Shown piece by piece: positions 29,365 to 39,451 of a stretch of DNA of 64,000 nt. The position numbers were made by a program, and so were the translations under genes. Source of the stretch: Helicobacter mesocricetorum (lineage in GTDB: Bacteria; Campylobacterota; Campylobacteria; Campylobacterales; Helicobacteraceae); the NCBI RefSeq assembly GCF_900198605.1, contig NZ_FZPJ01000015.1, positions 22,711 through 86,710 on the forward strand, read 5' to 3'. Position 1 is the first letter of the stretch. Every line of letters starts with the position of its first letter. The notes beneath the pieces were generated by a model. That model saw only the letters and a program-made list of their open reading frames with translations, was not told the DNA's origin and searched no databases.

Positions 29365-29760
29365 CTACCAAATACTGCAAAGGGCTTCGCCACCCACATT
29401 TGCTTTATATGCTTCATCATTTGCAATAACACCTTTACTAGTGCTAACAACAATAGTCCCATAACCATTTTTAAAATGCTTCAATTCATTTTTAGCCTTA
29501 TAAACGCGCCTTCCGGGTTTGGAAATACGAGCTATTTCATTAATAACAGAATAACCTTTCTCATCATACTTTAAAACAACATTGATGGATTGTTTCTTAT
29601 TCTGCTCTATGACTTTATAGCCTTCAATGAATCCCTTTGCTTGAAAAACTTCTAAAATCGATACTACAATCTTGGCATAATATAAGGTCGTAGTATCTAA
29701 TCGCCTCATACTAGCGTTTCGTATTCTTGTTAATGAATCTGCAATAATATCATTTACCAT
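29365..29760 (-). CDS. rpsH: Ribosomal protein S8
   Basis: 16S rRNA binding protein of the platform and, in E. coli, repressor of the spc operon. 131 residues: [51 protein letters not shown]. Confidence 0.98.
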   Translation of the reverse strand: MVNDIIADSLTRIRNASMRRLDTTTLYYAKIVVSILEVFQAKGFIEGYKVIEQNKKQSINVVLKYDEKGYSVINEIARISKPGRRVYKAKNELKHFKNGYGTIVVSTSKGVIANDEAYKANVGGEALCSIW

Positions 29761-29769
29761 ATTCTCCCC

Positions 29770-29955
29770 TTACCAGCTTGCTTTTCTAAGTCCCGGTATT
29801 AAACCTTCATTTCCCATCTTACGAAGACAAACACGGCAAATACCAAAGTCTCTATAAACCGAATGTGGTCTCCCACAAATAGAACATCTTGTATAAGCCC
29901 TAACTTTAAATTTAGGCTTTCTATTAGCCTTTGCAATCATTGATTTTTTAGCCAT
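29770..29955 (-). CDS. rpsN: Ribosomal protein S14, zinc-binding type
   Basis: Small-subunit head protein. 61 residues, the short type Z form, with a zinc ribbon formed by C24, C27, C40 and C43. The frame extends 10 codons upstream, but AGGAAG lies 5 bases before the ATG at 29955 and the family starts at MAKKSMIAK. This start lies 8 bases inside the end of rplE. Confidence 0.97.
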   Translation of the reverse strand: MAKKSMIAKANRKPKFKVRAYTRCSICGRPHSVYRDFGICRVCLRKMGNEGLIPGLRKASW

Positions 29956-30502
29956 TGACTCTTCCTTTTGCAAAAGGTAAGCCAAAAGATTCTAAAAGCT
30001 TAAAGGCTTCTTTATCATTTGTTGTTGAAGTAACAAAAGTGATATTCATACCGTGACTTACCATAATATCGTCATACACAACTTCTGGAAAAATTAATTG
30101 TTCATTGACGCCAAAATTATAATTCCCTCTCCCATCAAAACCATTACGAGAGATACCTCTAAAATCCTTAACTCGTGGAAGAGCAATCACAATAAGCTTT
30201 TCTAAAAAGTTATACATTTGCTTACCTCTTAGAGTAACCTTTACGCCCATTGGCATTCCTTCACGAATTTTAAATCCTGCAACAGATTTCTTAGCAATGG
30301 TAATAACAGCCTTTTGTCCAGCTATCAAAGAAATAGTATCTGCGATATTTTGCATCACCTTAGTATCTTTAGCATATTCTCCAGCACCAACACTAATAAC
30401 AATTTTTTCTAATTTAGGTAGTAACATAGGATTCTTGATATTTAACTCTTCTAAAAGCTTTTTTTTGATTTCATTTTTATAGGCGGCTTTTAATTGATAC
30501 AT
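29948..30502 (-). CDS. rplE: Ribosomal protein L5
   Basis: 5S rRNA-binding protein that forms the B1b bridge to S13. 184 residues: [37 protein letters not shown] and [17 protein letters not shown]. Three bases after rplX. Confidence 0.98.
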   Translation of the reverse strand: MYQLKAAYKNEIKKKLLEELNIKNPMLLPKLEKIVISVGAGEYAKDTKVMQNIADTISLIAGQKAVITIAKKSVAGFKIREGMPMGVKVTLRGKQMYNFLEKLIVIALPRVKDFRGISRNGFDGRGNYNFGVNEQLIFPEVVYDDIMVSHGMNITFVTSTTNDKEAFKLLESFGLPFAKGRVNG

Positions 30503-30505
30503 AGA

Positions 30506-30736
30506 CTATTCCTCCGCTTTCTTAACATTTGAAATATGAATAGGCATTTCCTTTTGGATAAAACCACCTTTTGGGTTTTTATCGCTTGGTTTAATAGCCT
30601 TTTTCACTACCTTACAACCTTCAACAAGAACTTGAGAAGTTTTAGGAAAAACCCGCAAAATTTTTGCTTTTTTACCCTTATCATCTCCGGTAATAATCTC
30701 TACCATATCACCTTTTTTAATTCTACATTTAACCAT
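30506..30736 (-). CDS. rplX: Ribosomal protein L24
   Basis: Assembly-initiator protein of the 50S subunit. 76 residues, on the short side for the family, with a KOW motif ([20 protein letters not shown]) and [18 protein letters not shown]. Its start overlaps the rplN stop by 1 base. Confidence 0.97.
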   Translation of the reverse strand: MVKCRIKKGDMVEIITGDDKGKKAKILRVFPKTSQVLVEGCKVVKKAIKPSDKNPKGGFIQKEMPIHISNVKKAEE

Positions 30737-31104
30737 TACAATACCTCCGGTGCTAATGATACGATTTTCATAAAATTAGCATAACGAATTTCTCTGCCAA
30801 CGGGTCCAAAAATACGCGTTCCAATGGGTTCTCTTTTGCTATCTAAAATCACTGCTGCATTATCATCAAATCGGATCAGTGCGCCATCTTCTCTATGCAA
30901 TTCTTTTTTAGTGCGAACAACAACAGCTTTTACAACTTGTCCTTTTTTAACTTTGCCATTTGGAAGTGCTTTTTTCACAGATGCCACTATAATATCTCCA
31001 ACGGTTGCATACCTTCTTTTGCTTCCACCTAAAACCTTAATACACATAACTTCTTTTGCGCCACTATTATCCGCAACATTTAGTCTTGTAAAACTTTGAA
31101 TCAT
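30736..31104 (-). CDS. rplN: Ribosomal protein L14
   Basis: Large-subunit protein at the subunit interface and binding site for ribosome-silencing factor. 122 residues: [47 protein letters not shown]. Overlaps rpsQ by 4 bases. Confidence 0.98.
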   Translation of the reverse strand: MIQSFTRLNVADNSGAKEVMCIKVLGGSKRRYATVGDIIVASVKKALPNGKVKKGQVVKAVVVRTKKELHREDGALIRFDDNAAVILDSKREPIGTRIFGPVGREIRYANFMKIVSLAPEVL

Positions 31105-31367
31105 AATTCAACTCCTACAGATACTACTTTATGAAGTGTAAAAGCTTTTCTTTTAGATAATGGCTTACATTCAATAGCCTCAATGACATCACCCACTTTT
31201 ACACTATTTTGTTCATCATGAACGATATATCGCTTAAATCTTTTAACAATCTTTCTATATTTTGGGTGAATTACGCGTCTCTCTACTAAAATAGTAACAC
31301 TTTTATCACCAGATTTAGTAGCAACTCTCCCTATGATAATCCGCTTATGTGGTTGTTTATCACTCAT
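31101..31367 (-). CDS. rpsQ: Ribosomal protein S17
   Basis: Early-binding 16S rRNA protein with an OB fold. 88 residues: [55 protein letters not shown]. Overlaps rpmC and rplN by 4 bases each. Confidence 0.97.
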   Translation of the reverse strand: MSDKQPHKRIIIGRVATKSGDKSVTILVERRVIHPKYRKIVKRFKRYIVHDEQNSVKVGDVIEAIECKPLSKRKAFTLHKVVSVGVEL

Positions 31368-31561
31368 ACTTCTACCCTCCTTTTGCTATTAAGAGCAGTT
31401 TTGATTCTTGCGATATCTTTCTTTGCTACTCTTATCTCATTAGAATTTGTAAGTTGCATAGTTTTTAGTTTCAATCTTAATTCAAACAAAAGAGTTTCTT
31501 TTTCCTTTAAAAGCCCTAATAACTCTGCAATATCTTTTTCATTAATCTCAGTATATTTCAT
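31364..31561 (-). CDS. rpmC: Ribosomal protein L29
   Basis: Small helical 50S protein at the exit tunnel, part of the trigger-factor/SRP docking site. 65 residues with the [18 protein letters not shown] and [11 protein letters not shown] segments. A GTG two codons upstream is possible, but it would leave no room for the GAGAGGG ribosome site, so the ATG at 31561 is chosen. It overlaps rplP by 14 bases. Confidence 0.93.
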   Translation of the reverse strand: MKYTEINEKDIAELLGLLKEKETLLFELRLKLKTMQLTNSNEIRVAKKDIARIKTALNSKRRVEV

Positions 31562-31973
31562 TTTCACCCTCTCTTGTTACAATTTTTGTTTTAAAAGGGA
31601 GTTTGCTCTGTGCCAAAGATAAAGCGTGTCTTGCTAAAGCTTCATCTACGCTACCCATTTCATAAATAATTCTACCGGGCTTGATATTCATAACCCATTT
31701 CTCAACAGCACCCTTACCCTTACCCATACGAGTTTCAAGCGGTTTTGCAGTTAGGGGCTTATCAGGGAAAACACGAATCCAAACCATACCAGATCTTTTG
31801 GTTGCACGCGTCATAGCAATACGTGCTGCTTCAATTTGCCGTGAATCAATTCTGCCATGTTCAACAGCCTTAATTCCAAATTCACCAAATGCCAATGAAG
31901 TTCCACGAGATGCTTTTCCCCTGTTTCTTCCTTTCATTTGCTTTCTATATTTTGTCTTTTTTGGCATCAACAT
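31548..31973 (-). CDS. rplP: Ribosomal protein L16
   Basis: Large-subunit protein that helps place A-site tRNA. 141 residues: [49 protein letters not shown]. Two bases after rpsC. Confidence 0.98.
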   Translation of the reverse strand: MLMPKKTKYRKQMKGRNRGKASRGTSLAFGEFGIKAVEHGRIDSRQIEAARIAMTRATKRSGMVWIRVFPDKPLTAKPLETRMGKGKGAVEKWVMNIKPGRIIYEMGSVDEALARHALSLAQSKLPFKTKIVTREGENEIY

Positions 31974-31975
31974 TG

Positions 31976-32680
31976 TTATTGCCCCCTTCTCTTTCTTGTA
32001 GAGCGAGTTTTTTCTTCGCCCTCTTCAGTTTGTTTCTCTACTTGGATACCCTTTTGCAAAACTTCACCTTTAAAAATCCAAACTTTTACACCAATATTTC
32101 CATAAGTTGTCAAAGCTTCAGCAAAGCCATAATCAATCTTTGCCCTTAAAGTATGAAGAGGGATTCTTCCTTCCATATACCATTCAGTTCTTGCCATTTC
32201 AGCTCCTGCCAAACGACCAGAAACTCTAACCTTGATACCTTTTGCACCAGATTTCATTGCGCCTTGCATAACTTTTTTCATTGCTCGACGAAATGCCACC
32301 CTTCTTTCAAGCTGTGTTGCAACGCTTTCGGCAACTAATTGTGCATTACTTTGTGGCTTTTTGACTTCTTTGATATTGATAAAAACATCTTTATTAACAA
32401 TTTTTTTAAGAGAATCTTTAAGCTTCTCAACATCTGCGCCCTTTTTACCAATAATGATTCCCGGTCTTGCAGCAACAACTGTTACCCGAATCTTTCTCGC
32501 AGTTCTTTCAACCAAAATATCACTTACGCCAGCATAATAAAGCTCTTTTTTCAAAAATTTTCTAATTTTATGATCTTCTGCTATATTTTGCGGAGCACTT
32601 GTAAATGACGGAAACCAACGGGATTCCCAATTTCTGTTGATCCCAAGTCTTAAACCAATTGGATTAACTTTTTGACCCAT
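31976..32680 (-). CDS. rpsC: Ribosomal protein S3
   Basis: Small-subunit head protein at the mRNA entry channel. 234 residues with a KH domain ([20 protein letters not shown], the GKKG loop intact) and the C-terminal segment [20 protein letters not shown]. The C-terminal tail is charged and variable. Overlaps rplV by 1 base. Confidence 0.98.
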   Translation of the reverse strand: MGQKVNPIGLRLGINRNWESRWFPSFTSAPQNIAEDHKIRKFLKKELYYAGVSDILVERTARKIRVTVVAARPGIIIGKKGADVEKLKDSLKKIVNKDVFINIKEVKKPQSNAQLVAESVATQLERRVAFRRAMKKVMQGAMKSGAKGIKVRVSGRLAGAEMARTEWYMEGRIPLHTLRAKIDYGFAEALTTYGNIGVKVWIFKGEVLQKGIQVEKQTEEGEEKTRSTRKRRGQ

Positions 32681-33009
32681 TACTTATCCTTATTTTTTTG
32701 TGCTACTTCCACAAAAATATGTGAAGTAGGTTTTCGAATTGGAGTTGCTCTACCTCTTGCTCTTGGCGTAAAACGTCTAAGCACAGGACCAGCATCTACT
32801 CTACAAGAAGAGACAACAACATTTTCTGCTTCATAACCACCATTAGCCACTGCCGATGCAATCACTTTAGAAATAACTCTTGCAGCCTTATTAGGCATAA
32901 ACTCTAAAGAAGCAATCGCTAATTCGGCATTCATTCCTTGAATTTCCTTTGCAATCAATCGTGCTTTTGTAGGAGAGAGGCGAATATATCTTAATAATGC
33001 TTTACTCAT
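32680..33009 (-). CDS. rplV: Ribosomal protein L22
   Basis: Large-subunit protein whose beta hairpin lines the exit tunnel. 109 residues: [39 protein letters not shown] (tunnel hairpin), [10 protein letters not shown]. Nine bases after rpsS. Confidence 0.98.
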   Translation of the reverse strand: MSKALLRYIRLSPTKARLIAKEIQGMNAELAIASLEFMPNKAARVISKVIASAVANGGYEAENVVVSSCRVDAGPVLRRFTPRARGRATPIRKPTSHIFVEVAQKNKDK

Positions 33010-33018
33010 TATAGCCTC

Positions 33019-33300
33019 CTACTTACCAATTTTCTTTTGGACACTTCCTTTGTGTCCTTTGAAAGTCCTAGTAGGCGCAAATTCTCCTAACTTATAGCCA
33101 ACATGATTTTCTGTTACATACACAGGAACAAAAGCCCTTCCATTATGAACATTAAAAGTAAATCCGATCATTTCAGGAATAATTGTGCTTCTACGTGACC
33201 ATGTTTTTATCGGTTTATTATCTTTTGCTTCTTTTGCTTTGATAACCTTCTTCATCAAATGCGCATCAACAAAAGGACCCTTTTTTATCGATCTAGCCAT
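33019..33300 (-). CDS. rpsS: Ribosomal protein S19
   Basis: Small-subunit head protein. 93 residues: [57 protein letters not shown]. Ten bases after rplB. Confidence 0.98.
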   Translation of the reverse strand: MARSIKKGPFVDAHLMKKVIKAKEAKDNKPIKTWSRRSTIIPEMIGFTFNVHNGRAFVPVYVTENHVGYKLGEFAPTRTFKGHKGSVQKKIGK

Positions 33301-33310
33301 TTACTTTCCT

Positions 33311-34138
33311 TTATTTTTTTCTTCTTGAAATAATAAGCTTATCACTTGCTTTTTTTCTTCTTGTTTTATAGCCCTTTGCTGGCATACCCCAAGGAGAAAC
33401 AGGATGTCCACTAGAACCTGTTTTACCCTCACCACCACCATGTGGGTGATCCACAGGATTCATAGCACTTCCTCTTGTTTGTGGTCTAACACCCAAATGA
33501 CGATTTCGTCCGGCTTTACCAATAGAAATATTGGCAAAATCTTCATTTCCTACTACGCCAATAGTTGCCATACATTCACCCAAAATATATCGCATCTCAC
33601 CACTTGGCATTCTTAGGATGGAATATTTCCCTTCTCTTCCCATAAGTTGCGCGCTAGCACCTGCACTTCTTGCAAGCTGTCCTCCACGTCCCGGATACAT
33701 TTCGATATTATGCACAACAGTTCCAATAGGGATATTTTTAATCTTCATTGCATAGCCTAAACGAATATCTAACCCACTCTCTGCAGAAATTACTTTATCA
33801 CCCACTTTCAAACCACTGGGTTGGATAATATATCGCTTATCACCATCTTGATAGGTAACAAGAGCGATTCTACAATTCCTATAAGGATCATATTCTATGG
33901 CACTTACCTTGCCTTCAACATTAAATTTATTACGTTTAAAGTCAATAATGCGATAAAGCTTTTTAGCTCCACCTTCTTTGTGTCGGCTTGTAATGCGTCC
34001 ATTATTATTTCTACCTGCAGAGACAGGGAGTTTTATTAATAATTTTCTGACACTAGGTTTAGCCGTGATATTCTCTGAGCTTAAATTGCTCATAAATCTC
34101 CTGCTTGGAGTATATGGTTTATAAGTCTTAATTGCCAT
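33311..34138 (-). CDS. rplB: Ribosomal protein L2
   Basis: Large-subunit protein needed for subunit joining and peptidyl-transferase centre structure. 275 residues: [20 protein letters not shown], and the conserved [20 protein letters not shown] loop near the C-terminus. Ten bases after rplW. Confidence 0.98.
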   Translation of the reverse strand: MAIKTYKPYTPSRRFMSNLSSENITAKPSVRKLLIKLPVSAGRNNNGRITSRHKEGGAKKLYRIIDFKRNKFNVEGKVSAIEYDPYRNCRIALVTYQDGDKRYIIQPSGLKVGDKVISAESGLDIRLGYAMKIKNIPIGTVVHNIEMYPGRGGQLARSAGASAQLMGREGKYSILRMPSGEMRYILGECMATIGVVGNEDFANISIGKAGRNRHLGVRPQTRGSAMNPVDHPHGGGEGKTGSSGHPVSPWGMPAKGYKTRRKKASDKLIISRRKK

Positions 34139-34148
34139 CTTTTACTCC

Positions 34149-34430
34149 TTAAACTGCTAATGATTCTATTTTAGCACCTTCAGGAAGCTTGACATAAAAC
34201 TTCTTGAAGTTGTTTCTTTGACCAATAACACCGCGAAATCTCTTAACCTTTCCTTCTTGTCTTAGAGAATTAATCGATAAAGGTGTTACTCCAAAATATT
34301 CTTTAAAAACCTCTTTTAATTGTGTTTTACTTATCTTTGGAGAAGTTTGCACCACTAAAACACTTTGTTCTTGTAGTTTTAAAGATTTTTCTGTATACAT
34401 AATTGATTTAATATCTGTAATACTTGCCAT
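34149..34430 (-). CDS. rplW: Ribosomal protein L23
   Basis: Exit-tunnel protein that docks trigger factor and SRP. 93 residues: [39 protein letters not shown] and [20 protein letters not shown]. Two bases after rplD. Confidence 0.97.
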   Translation of the reverse strand: MASITDIKSIMYTEKSLKLQEQSVLVVQTSPKISKTQLKEVFKEYFGVTPLSINSLRQEGKVKRFRGVIGQRNNFKKFYVKLPEGAKIESLAV

Positions 34431-34432
34431 TT

Positions 34433-35047
34433 TTAATCCTCTTTAGTAATGGATTCAAAAAGTGATTTTTCAATCACTATAGACCTAAATGTTGCTACCA
34501 AATAAGCATTAAGCTCAACACCATCAATTAAATAACAATCTTTAATATTCCTAAATGCTAAAAATGTCTTTTCATCAAAAATTTTTGATACTAAAAGAGT
34601 ATTGCGTTGGTTTAATGCTTTAAACATAGCATAGGCGTCTTTTGTTTTACCACTTTCTATTTGGATTTTATCCACTATAAATAAACTACCATTATTAGCT
34701 TTTTCTTGTAAGGCATATTGCAAAGCAAGTTTTTTTTGTTTTTTATTGACTTTTAAATTGTAATTTCTATTATTGCTTGGACCATGAGCCACACCACCGC
34801 CTACAAATACAGGCGAAGTGATACTTCCCGCTCTTGCTCTACCACCACCTTTTTGACTCCAAGGTTTCTTGCCACCACCACTTACTTTACCTCGCGTTTT
34901 TGCTAACGCATTATTAGTTCGCAAGGAAGCTAAAAATGACTTCACATAAAGATAAAGATTGTGAGCATTGATGGTTTTATAACTTTCTGGTAATTCTGCT
35001 TCTCCACTCTTCTTTAAATCTTTATTTAAAATAATTGCTTTACTCAT
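34433..35047 (-). CDS. rplD: Ribosomal protein L4
   Basis: Large-subunit protein reaching the exit tunnel and, in E. coli, autogenous repressor of the S10 operon. 204 residues: [41 protein letters not shown] could not confirm an L4 leader structure ahead of rpsJ. Confidence 0.98.
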   Translation of the reverse strand: MSKAIILNKDLKKSGEAELPESYKTINAHNLYLYVKSFLASLRTNNALAKTRGKVSGGGKKPWSQKGGGRARAGSITSPVFVGGGVAHGPSNNRNYNLKVNKKQKKLALQYALQEKANNGSLFIVDKIQIESGKTKDAYAMFKALNQRNTLLVSKIFDEKTFLAFRNIKDCYLIDGVELNAYLVATFRSIVIEKSLFESITKED

Positions 35048-35057
35048 TTCACAACCT

Positions 35058-35636
35058 TTAACCTATAATCTTCAATTTACCAAATGCACCATTAAAACCG
35101 GGAATAGAACCCTTTAAAACAAGAATATTATGTTCTTTATCAAAAGAGATAACCTCATTTTGGACGGTTACTTTTTCATTCCCATAATGTCCTGCCATTT
35201 TTTTACCCGGTTGAACGCGTCCTGGCCATTCGCGATTCCCGATAGACCCAGGTCTTCTATGGAATCTACTACCATGTGCTGCGGGACCTCCTTGAAAATT
35301 CCAACGTTTTATAACACCGCTAAAGCCTCTCCCTTTTGTGCTAAAAGAAACTTTAACGCGCTTTGCTCCCTCTAAAGAAGACAAATCTAAATCACCTGTT
35401 TGTGCATTACCCACTTCAAGGGTAGCAAATTTATTATATTCTTTATCAAGATTATATTTTTTTTGCTGACCCACAATAGCTTTATTGAGTGATTTTCCTT
35501 GATGATAAGCAACGATAGCCTTTCCACCCTCTAAAACCTCACATACCTTTAGAGGTTTTACTTTTAGTAAAGTTACAGGAATACTAGGTTTTGCAATCGT
35601 TCTACTCATTCCAATTTTTTCTGCTAAAAATTCCAT
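35058..35636 (-). CDS. rplC: Ribosomal protein L3
   Basis: Assembly-initiating 50S protein near the peptidyl-transferase centre. 192 residues: [57 protein letters not shown]. Nine bases after rpsJ. Confidence 0.98.
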   Translation of the reverse strand: MEFLAEKIGMSRTIAKPSIPVTLLKVKPLKVCEVLEGGKAIVAYHQGKSLNKAIVGQQKKYNLDKEYNKFATLEVGNAQTGDLDLSSLEGAKRVKVSFSTKGRGFSGVIKRWNFQGGPAAHGSRFHRRPGSIGNREWPGRVQPGKKMAGHYGNEKVTVQNEVISFDKEHNILVLKGSIPGFNGAFGKLKIIG

Positions 35637-35645
35637 TAATTCCCC

Positions 35646-35957
35646 TTATTTGCCCATTGAACGAACTTCAACATCAACCTCTGGTGCCATATCTAATTTT
35701 GTTAAACTATCCACTGTTTCTGATGTCGCTGAAACTATATCAATGATCCTTGCATGGACACGAATCTCAAATTGCTCTCTTGAATCTTTATTAATATGAG
35801 GAGATTTTAAGACCGTATAACGTCTTTTTTTGGTTGGAAGTGGAATAGGACCACGAATCTCTGCACCTGTTCTTTTAACCGCCTCTACAATTGAGACAAC
35901 TGACCTATCAAGAACACGATGATCATATGCTTTTAACTTAAGTCTAATTTTTTCCAT
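35646..35957 (-). CDS. rpsJ: Ribosomal protein S10
   Basis: Small-subunit head protein that also partners NusB in antitermination. 103 residues: [60 protein letters not shown]. The frame runs 30 codons further upstream, but the ATG at 35957 has AAGGA at the right distance and matches the family start. First gene of the ribosomal operon. Confidence 0.98.
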   Translation of the reverse strand: MEKIRLKLKAYDHRVLDRSVVSIVEAVKRTGAEIRGPIPLPTKKRRYTVLKSPHINKDSREQFEIRVHARIIDIVSATSETVDSLTKLDMAPEVDVEVRSMGK

Positions 35958-36018
35958 AATGTATTTTCCTTCAAAGAACTCACCAAATGAATTTGATGTA
36001 ATGTTTTTGGAAGCTGTG

Positions 36019-36024
36019 ATTATA
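36019..36024 (-). promoter_or_regulatory. Putative -10 box of the ribosomal protein superoperon
   Basis: A perfect TATAAT on the minus strand (context AAGTATAATCAC), about 60 bases upstream of rpsJ. No other good box lies between it and rpsJ. It probably drives the whole rpsJ-rplQ transcript. Confidence 0.6.
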
Positions 36025-36159
36025 CTTATATTCTTTATTTTTAGCAATATTTTCTGAAGTTTTTTTGTATTTTATTTCCTTTTTAAAAGGAAAACTATAA
36101 AATATAACCCAAAATATATCCCTTAAAATATTCTATCAATCTCTTATTGAAGGCTTCTT

Positions 36160-37230
36160 ATGCTTTTAGAAAAAATATTGCAATCCTATCCTAAACCTTT
36201 TTGTAAAAACAATAGGAACTTGCCACTATCTTTAAAAAACTTCAATTTTATTTATGGGGGCAAAGGGCTAGGAAAAACTAATCTCATTCTTCATTATTAC
36301 CAAAACATTACTTCTTTAAAAAAAATGTATGTGGATTTAAAGGATGCAAGATTAAACTCCAATAAAGATTTTAAAGACATTCAATCTTTTTGCCAAAAAG
36401 AAAATATTGATTTATTAATTATTGATAATTACGACCCAGACTTCATACTACCCAAACTCCCAAACCTCACACTTATTTCACAAATCCCTTATGAAATAAA
36501 AAATTTTCATTATATCCACATCCCACCCCTTAGCTTTCAAGAATATAAGCAAATCCATAAACTTACTTCAGAAGATGCCTTAAGCCATTTCATCAAATAT
36601 GGAAATTTATGGGAAGGAGAGTCCTATAATGATTATAAAAAAGCGCAATCTCTCCAAAACTTCAGTCATAATCCAACGGATTTTTGGATACTAAAAAATC
36701 TTATTTTACATCTTGGCTTGAAAATCTCTTTACATCAAATTTACCTAAAAATAAAAAAAGAAAGAAAACTCTCTAAAGACATATTTTATGAATATTGTGC
36801 CTTATTACAAAAAAGTAAAATGCTCTTTTGGGTTGAAAAATTCGAACATAAACTATCGGCAAAAAAACTTTATTTTTATGATTTCACCTTAAAGAATGCC
36901 TTTAGTTTTGAAAGAAATTTTCATTTACTCTTTGAAAATATGGTATTTTTAGAACTTTTCTATAACATAAAAGAAGAAATCTTTTTTACTGATAAATTAG
37001 ATTTTTATCTTCCTAACTCCTCTTTAGGAATCTTATGTATGCCTTTTATCCAACAACAAACTTTAGAACAAAAACTTCATAAAATCATCAAAGAAAGGGA
37101 ATATTGCGATGAATTCCTAATCTTAACGCTTAACCAAAGAGGAAAAGGAGAAAATTTAGGAACACCTTATCTTATGTTGCCCTTTAGCGATTTTGCACTG
37201 AATATAACTGACTATATACCCAACTCCTAA
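36160..37230 (+). CDS. Conserved ATP-binding protein, function unknown
   Basis: 356 residues. Walker A is GGKGLGKT (33-40) and a Walker B-like LLIIDNY lies near residue 85, so it is a P-loop ATPase. The C-terminal part (residues ~210-340) resembles the DUF4143-type regions of AAA proteins (FYDFTLKNAFSFERNFHLLF, ENMVFLELFYN). From memory, H. pylori has a similar ATP-binding gene beside rpsJ. GAAGG lies 6 bases before the ATG. It is divergent from rpsJ, sharing a 200-base regulatory gap. The function is unknown. Confidence 0.75.
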   Translation: MLLEKILQSYPKPFCKNNRNLPLSLKNFNFIYGGKGLGKTNLILHYYQNITSLKKMYVDLKDARLNSNKDFKDIQSFCQKENIDLLIIDNYDPDFILPKLPNLTLISQIPYEIKNFHYIHIPPLSFQEYKQIHKLTSEDALSHFIKYGNLWEGESYNDYKKAQSLQNFSHNPTDFWILKNLILHLGLKISLHQIYLKIKKERKLSKDIFYEYCALLQKSKMLFWVEKFEHKLSAKKLYFYDFTLKNAFSFERNFHLLFENMVFLELFYNIKEEIFFTDKLDFYLPNSSLGILCMPFIQQQTLEQKLHKIIKEREYCDEFLILTLNQRGKGENLGTPYLMLPFSDFALNITDYIPNS

Positions 37231-37273
37231 GCCCAAAAATCCTATAATCAGGGTATCCCTAAGTGAAAAACTT

Positions 37274-37438
37274 TCATTTAAAAATACCCATATACAAGGC
37301 TCTTTGCCAAACATTAACCTTTTGTTGTTTGTAATTATTCATTCTATGTAGTAGCTCATAGGCTTTTTGGATAATATTTTTAGGCGTATAAAATGAACCA
37401 AGATTGATAGTTCGTTCTTTAGTTAGGTGTTTTTGCAT
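37274..37438 (-). pseudogene. Chimeric relic: 5' end of NPPY methylase fused to a D12 methylase tail
   Basis: A 54-codon open frame. Its first 30 residues (MQKHLTKERTINLGSFYTPK...) match the start of the NPPY methylase at 40521-41564 almost residue for residue. The remainder (RMNNYKQQKVNVWQRAL) resembles the C-terminal end of a D12 adenine methylase, also seen in the fragment at 37470-37796. By hand count, the 90 bases 37349-37438 differ from 41475-41564 at about 10 positions with no gap. This is a recombination scar, not a functional gene. Confidence 0.8.
37349..37438 (-). repeat. 90-base direct repeat, left copy (methylase 5' end)
   Basis: Same orientation and length as 41475-41564, about 89% identical by hand count. 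It includes the ATG of the NPPY methylase and its motif X coding region (GSFYTP). Confidence 0.8.
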
Positions 37439-37469
37439 TGATTCTTTATCTCCCTATTATATACATAAT

Positions 37470-37796
37470 CTATCGCATACTAAATAAGCAATTTTTTTGT
37501 AATAGATTAAAATTACTAATTAAAAGCTCTTTGCCAATGTTGGCTTTTTCTTGTTTATAATTATTCATTCCATATTGCAAGCTCCATTCAAGAATATAAA
37601 AATCCTTATAGAGATTTCTAATAATCTGACTATCATCATAGGTTAGTAAAAATTTATGATTTGTTTGCTTTAGATTTTCACAAAGCATTTTATGGTCAAA
37701 ATTTGTATGTAAATTCCCTTTTTTTGCCATAGAGCCTTGATTTTGTGGCAGAATAATAAGGTGATTCATAGAATTTGACGTGCATTGTTTATCCAA
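37470..37796 (-). pseudogene. C-terminal fragment of a DpnII-type D12 adenine methylase
   Basis: The 108-codon frame contains KKGNLHTNFDH, HKFLLTYDDS and YGMNNYKQEKANIGKELLIS, the C-terminal third of DpnII/MboI-type D12 adenine methylases. Motif I and the DPPY motif are missing, so it cannot act alone. The first ~20 codons (from a TTG start) have no family likeness. It overlaps the end of the EcoRV-like methylase by 8 bases. It is the remains of a second methylase gene, not part of its intact neighbour. Confidence 0.75.
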
Positions 37797-38676
37797 ATAA
37801 AGATTTTTGTTTTGTAGGATTGCTTTGCATAAGATTCATATCCACAATATAATTCTTTATTAATGCTTCTTTCATTGCATTTCTGTTATTTTCACTCGCT
37901 CCTAAGTGATAAAAATGCTCAATAATGTCATTATAAAACCCACTCCATAATGTTGTTATGTATTTATTTTCTCTATATTGATTACTATGCCAAGTTGAGA
38001 GTATAAACCTTGCTTTTGTGCTGGATAAAATCTCATAAAGCTCTTTTTCTTTCGTCTCATTCCAAGTATTAAAGTAATCACAATGCCTATCAATATAAGG
38101 TGGATCGCAATAGATAAAGTCTCCATATTGTGCTTGTTTAAGAATATATGTAAAATCACAGATTCTAAATTCATAATCATTATTTTTTATAAGGTTGCTT
38201 ACCCAATTTATTTGATTAACAATCTTTGTGATATAGCTTTGAGTAAATCTTGTATCTTTTTTGCAATAAGGCACATTAAAACCGCCTTTTAAATTAAATC
38301 TCATAAGCCCATTAAAACAGCTGCGATTCAAAAACAAAAAGTCAAAAGAACAAGCAGTTTGATTAAATCTCTCTCTAACTTTTAAATAATGCTCTAGTCC
38401 TTCTTTTTCCAATGTAGCACCTTCTTGTTTTAAGTATTCTCTCACAGATTCTTTATTAATAAAACCTTTTTGAATTGCTCTATAAAAATTGATAATATGC
38501 GGATTATTATCGCTAAAAATAGCTCTTTTGGGTGCGATATTAAAGCCCACAACACCACTTCCCATAAATGGTTCAAAGTAGATTCCTTGATTGTCCCATT
38601 CCATTGCGTTTTTAATGGAGCAGACAAGCTTACTTTTAATGCCTTGAATCTTAAGTGGTGGAATCCTAATTTTCAT
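37789..38676 (-). CDS. EcoRV-like DNA adenine methyltransferase (D12 class)
   Basis: 295 residues. Motif I is FEPFMGSG (34-41) and motif IV is DPPY (191-194), in the alpha-class order of D12 N6-adenine methylases. The protein follows M.EcoRV closely as I remember it: IKSKLV near the start, FDFLFLNRSCFNGLMRFN, GGFNVPYCKK, STWHSNQYRENKY and HFYHLGASENNR. M.EcoRV methylates the first A of GATATC, so the same target is inferred. It overlaps the endonuclease gene by 11 bases on the same strand. It probably protects the genome against its partner. Confidence 0.88.
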   Translation of the reverse strand: MKIRIPPLKIQGIKSKLVCSIKNAMEWDNQGIYFEPFMGSGVVGFNIAPKRAIFSDNNPHIINFYRAIQKGFINKESVREYLKQEGATLEKEGLEHYLKVRERFNQTACSFDFLFLNRSCFNGLMRFNLKGGFNVPYCKKDTRFTQSYITKIVNQINWVSNLIKNNDYEFRICDFTYILKQAQYGDFIYCDPPYIDRHCDYFNTWNETKEKELYEILSSTKARFILSTWHSNQYRENKYITTLWSGFYNDIIEHFYHLGASENNRNAMKEALIKNYIVDMNLMQSNPTKQKSLFG

Positions 38677-39451
38677 TTCTACCCCTATATGCTAAATACT
38701 CTTTGAGTTTTGTTATTGTCTTTATGTTTCCTCTAGAATCTGTAATATTAATTTGCCCATAATTTATCCAATAATCATCAAAAATTTCCTCGCCAAAATT
38801 TGCAAATATCCCTCTTTCGTTGATAATATCATCAATATTTTTGATACTACCTATATTTGCAGTATTGCCACTACCGCTAGAATCACTTGCTATTTTATAT
38901 TTCTCCACAAAAAATAAGGTAAGATTTTGTATCACAGATGGAATCTTTTTTAAGTCATCAATTCCATAACGAGTAAGTTCATTAATCATCACTCTATCAT
39001 AAATTACACCTAAGCAAAAATGTCCTTGATACTGCTTATAAGGAAATTGAATATTCTTATTAGATTCTCTATTTTTAAAATATTCTCCGTGCGAACCTAA
39101 TGTAAAACCATTGCAAAGATTTGGATTAGATTCATTACGATAGGTTGTTTTAATATCAATTGCAAACTTAACTTGAGAATCTTTTTTTGAGATAAAAGAT
39201 AAATCAGGATAATAATTTTGATGACTAGGTAAAATAACCTCAAAGTTATGAGTGTTTGCAAAGTCTAAAATATAGGGAAAAAGATGAATTTCTAGAATTT
39301 TAGAAATAACTTTTGTATCATTTGAGAGAGTAAAAATTGTTTTATCATTATCAATAAAACCCTTAATTTTCCATTTAGAATCTTCGCAAATTTTATCTTG
39401 TATGGTATTAAGAAAAAATCTAAATTTTTGTATAAAATCTTGTTTTTTCAT
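38666..39451 (-). CDS. EcoRV-like type II restriction endonuclease
   Basis: 261 residues resembling R.EcoRV (blunt cutter of GATATC). The catalytic PD-(D/E)XK set is intact: E54, YPD with D83, and IDIKTTYR with D99 and K101, matching E45, D74, D90 and K92 of EcoRV. The segment HQNYYPD corresponds to the Q loop, and GSGNTANIGSI to the recognition R loop (GSGNT in EcoRV). FTLGSHGEYFKN and EIFDDYWINYG also match. Target GATATC is therefore likely. Catalytic and recognition parts look complete, so activity is plausible. The ATG overlaps the stop of a small upstream frame (ATGA). Confidence 0.9.
   Translation of the reverse strand: MKKQDFIQKFRFFLNTIQDKICEDSKWKIKGFIDNDKTIFTLSNDTKVISKILEIHLFPYILDFANTHNFEVILPSHQNYYPDLSFISKKDSQVKFAIDIKTTYRNESNPNLCNGFTLGSHGEYFKNRESNKNIQFPYKQYQGHFCLGVIYDRVMINELTRYGIDDLKKIPSVIQNLTLFFVEKYKIASDSSGSGNTANIGSIKNIDDIINERGIFANFGEEIFDDYWINYGQINITDSRGNIKTITKLKEYLAYRGRNEN

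Larger units (their letters stand above)
37231..37469. other. Left border of the restriction-modification island
   Basis: This stretch contains no intact gene. Most of it is a chimeric relic on the minus strand (37274-37438, listed separately). The rest, 37439-37469, is A/T-rich with no recognised site. Confidence 0.6.

Noticed and set aside
31412..31417. Avoidance of GATATC as support for the EcoRV-like system
   Set aside because: GATATC occurs in the window, for example here and at 44610-44615, so avoidance is not complete and cannot be used without a genome-wide count.
35958..36047. Thirty-codon N-terminal extension of rpsJ
   Set aside because: S10 is normally about 103 residues and the ATG at 35957 has a good ribosome site; the extension is untranslated leader.
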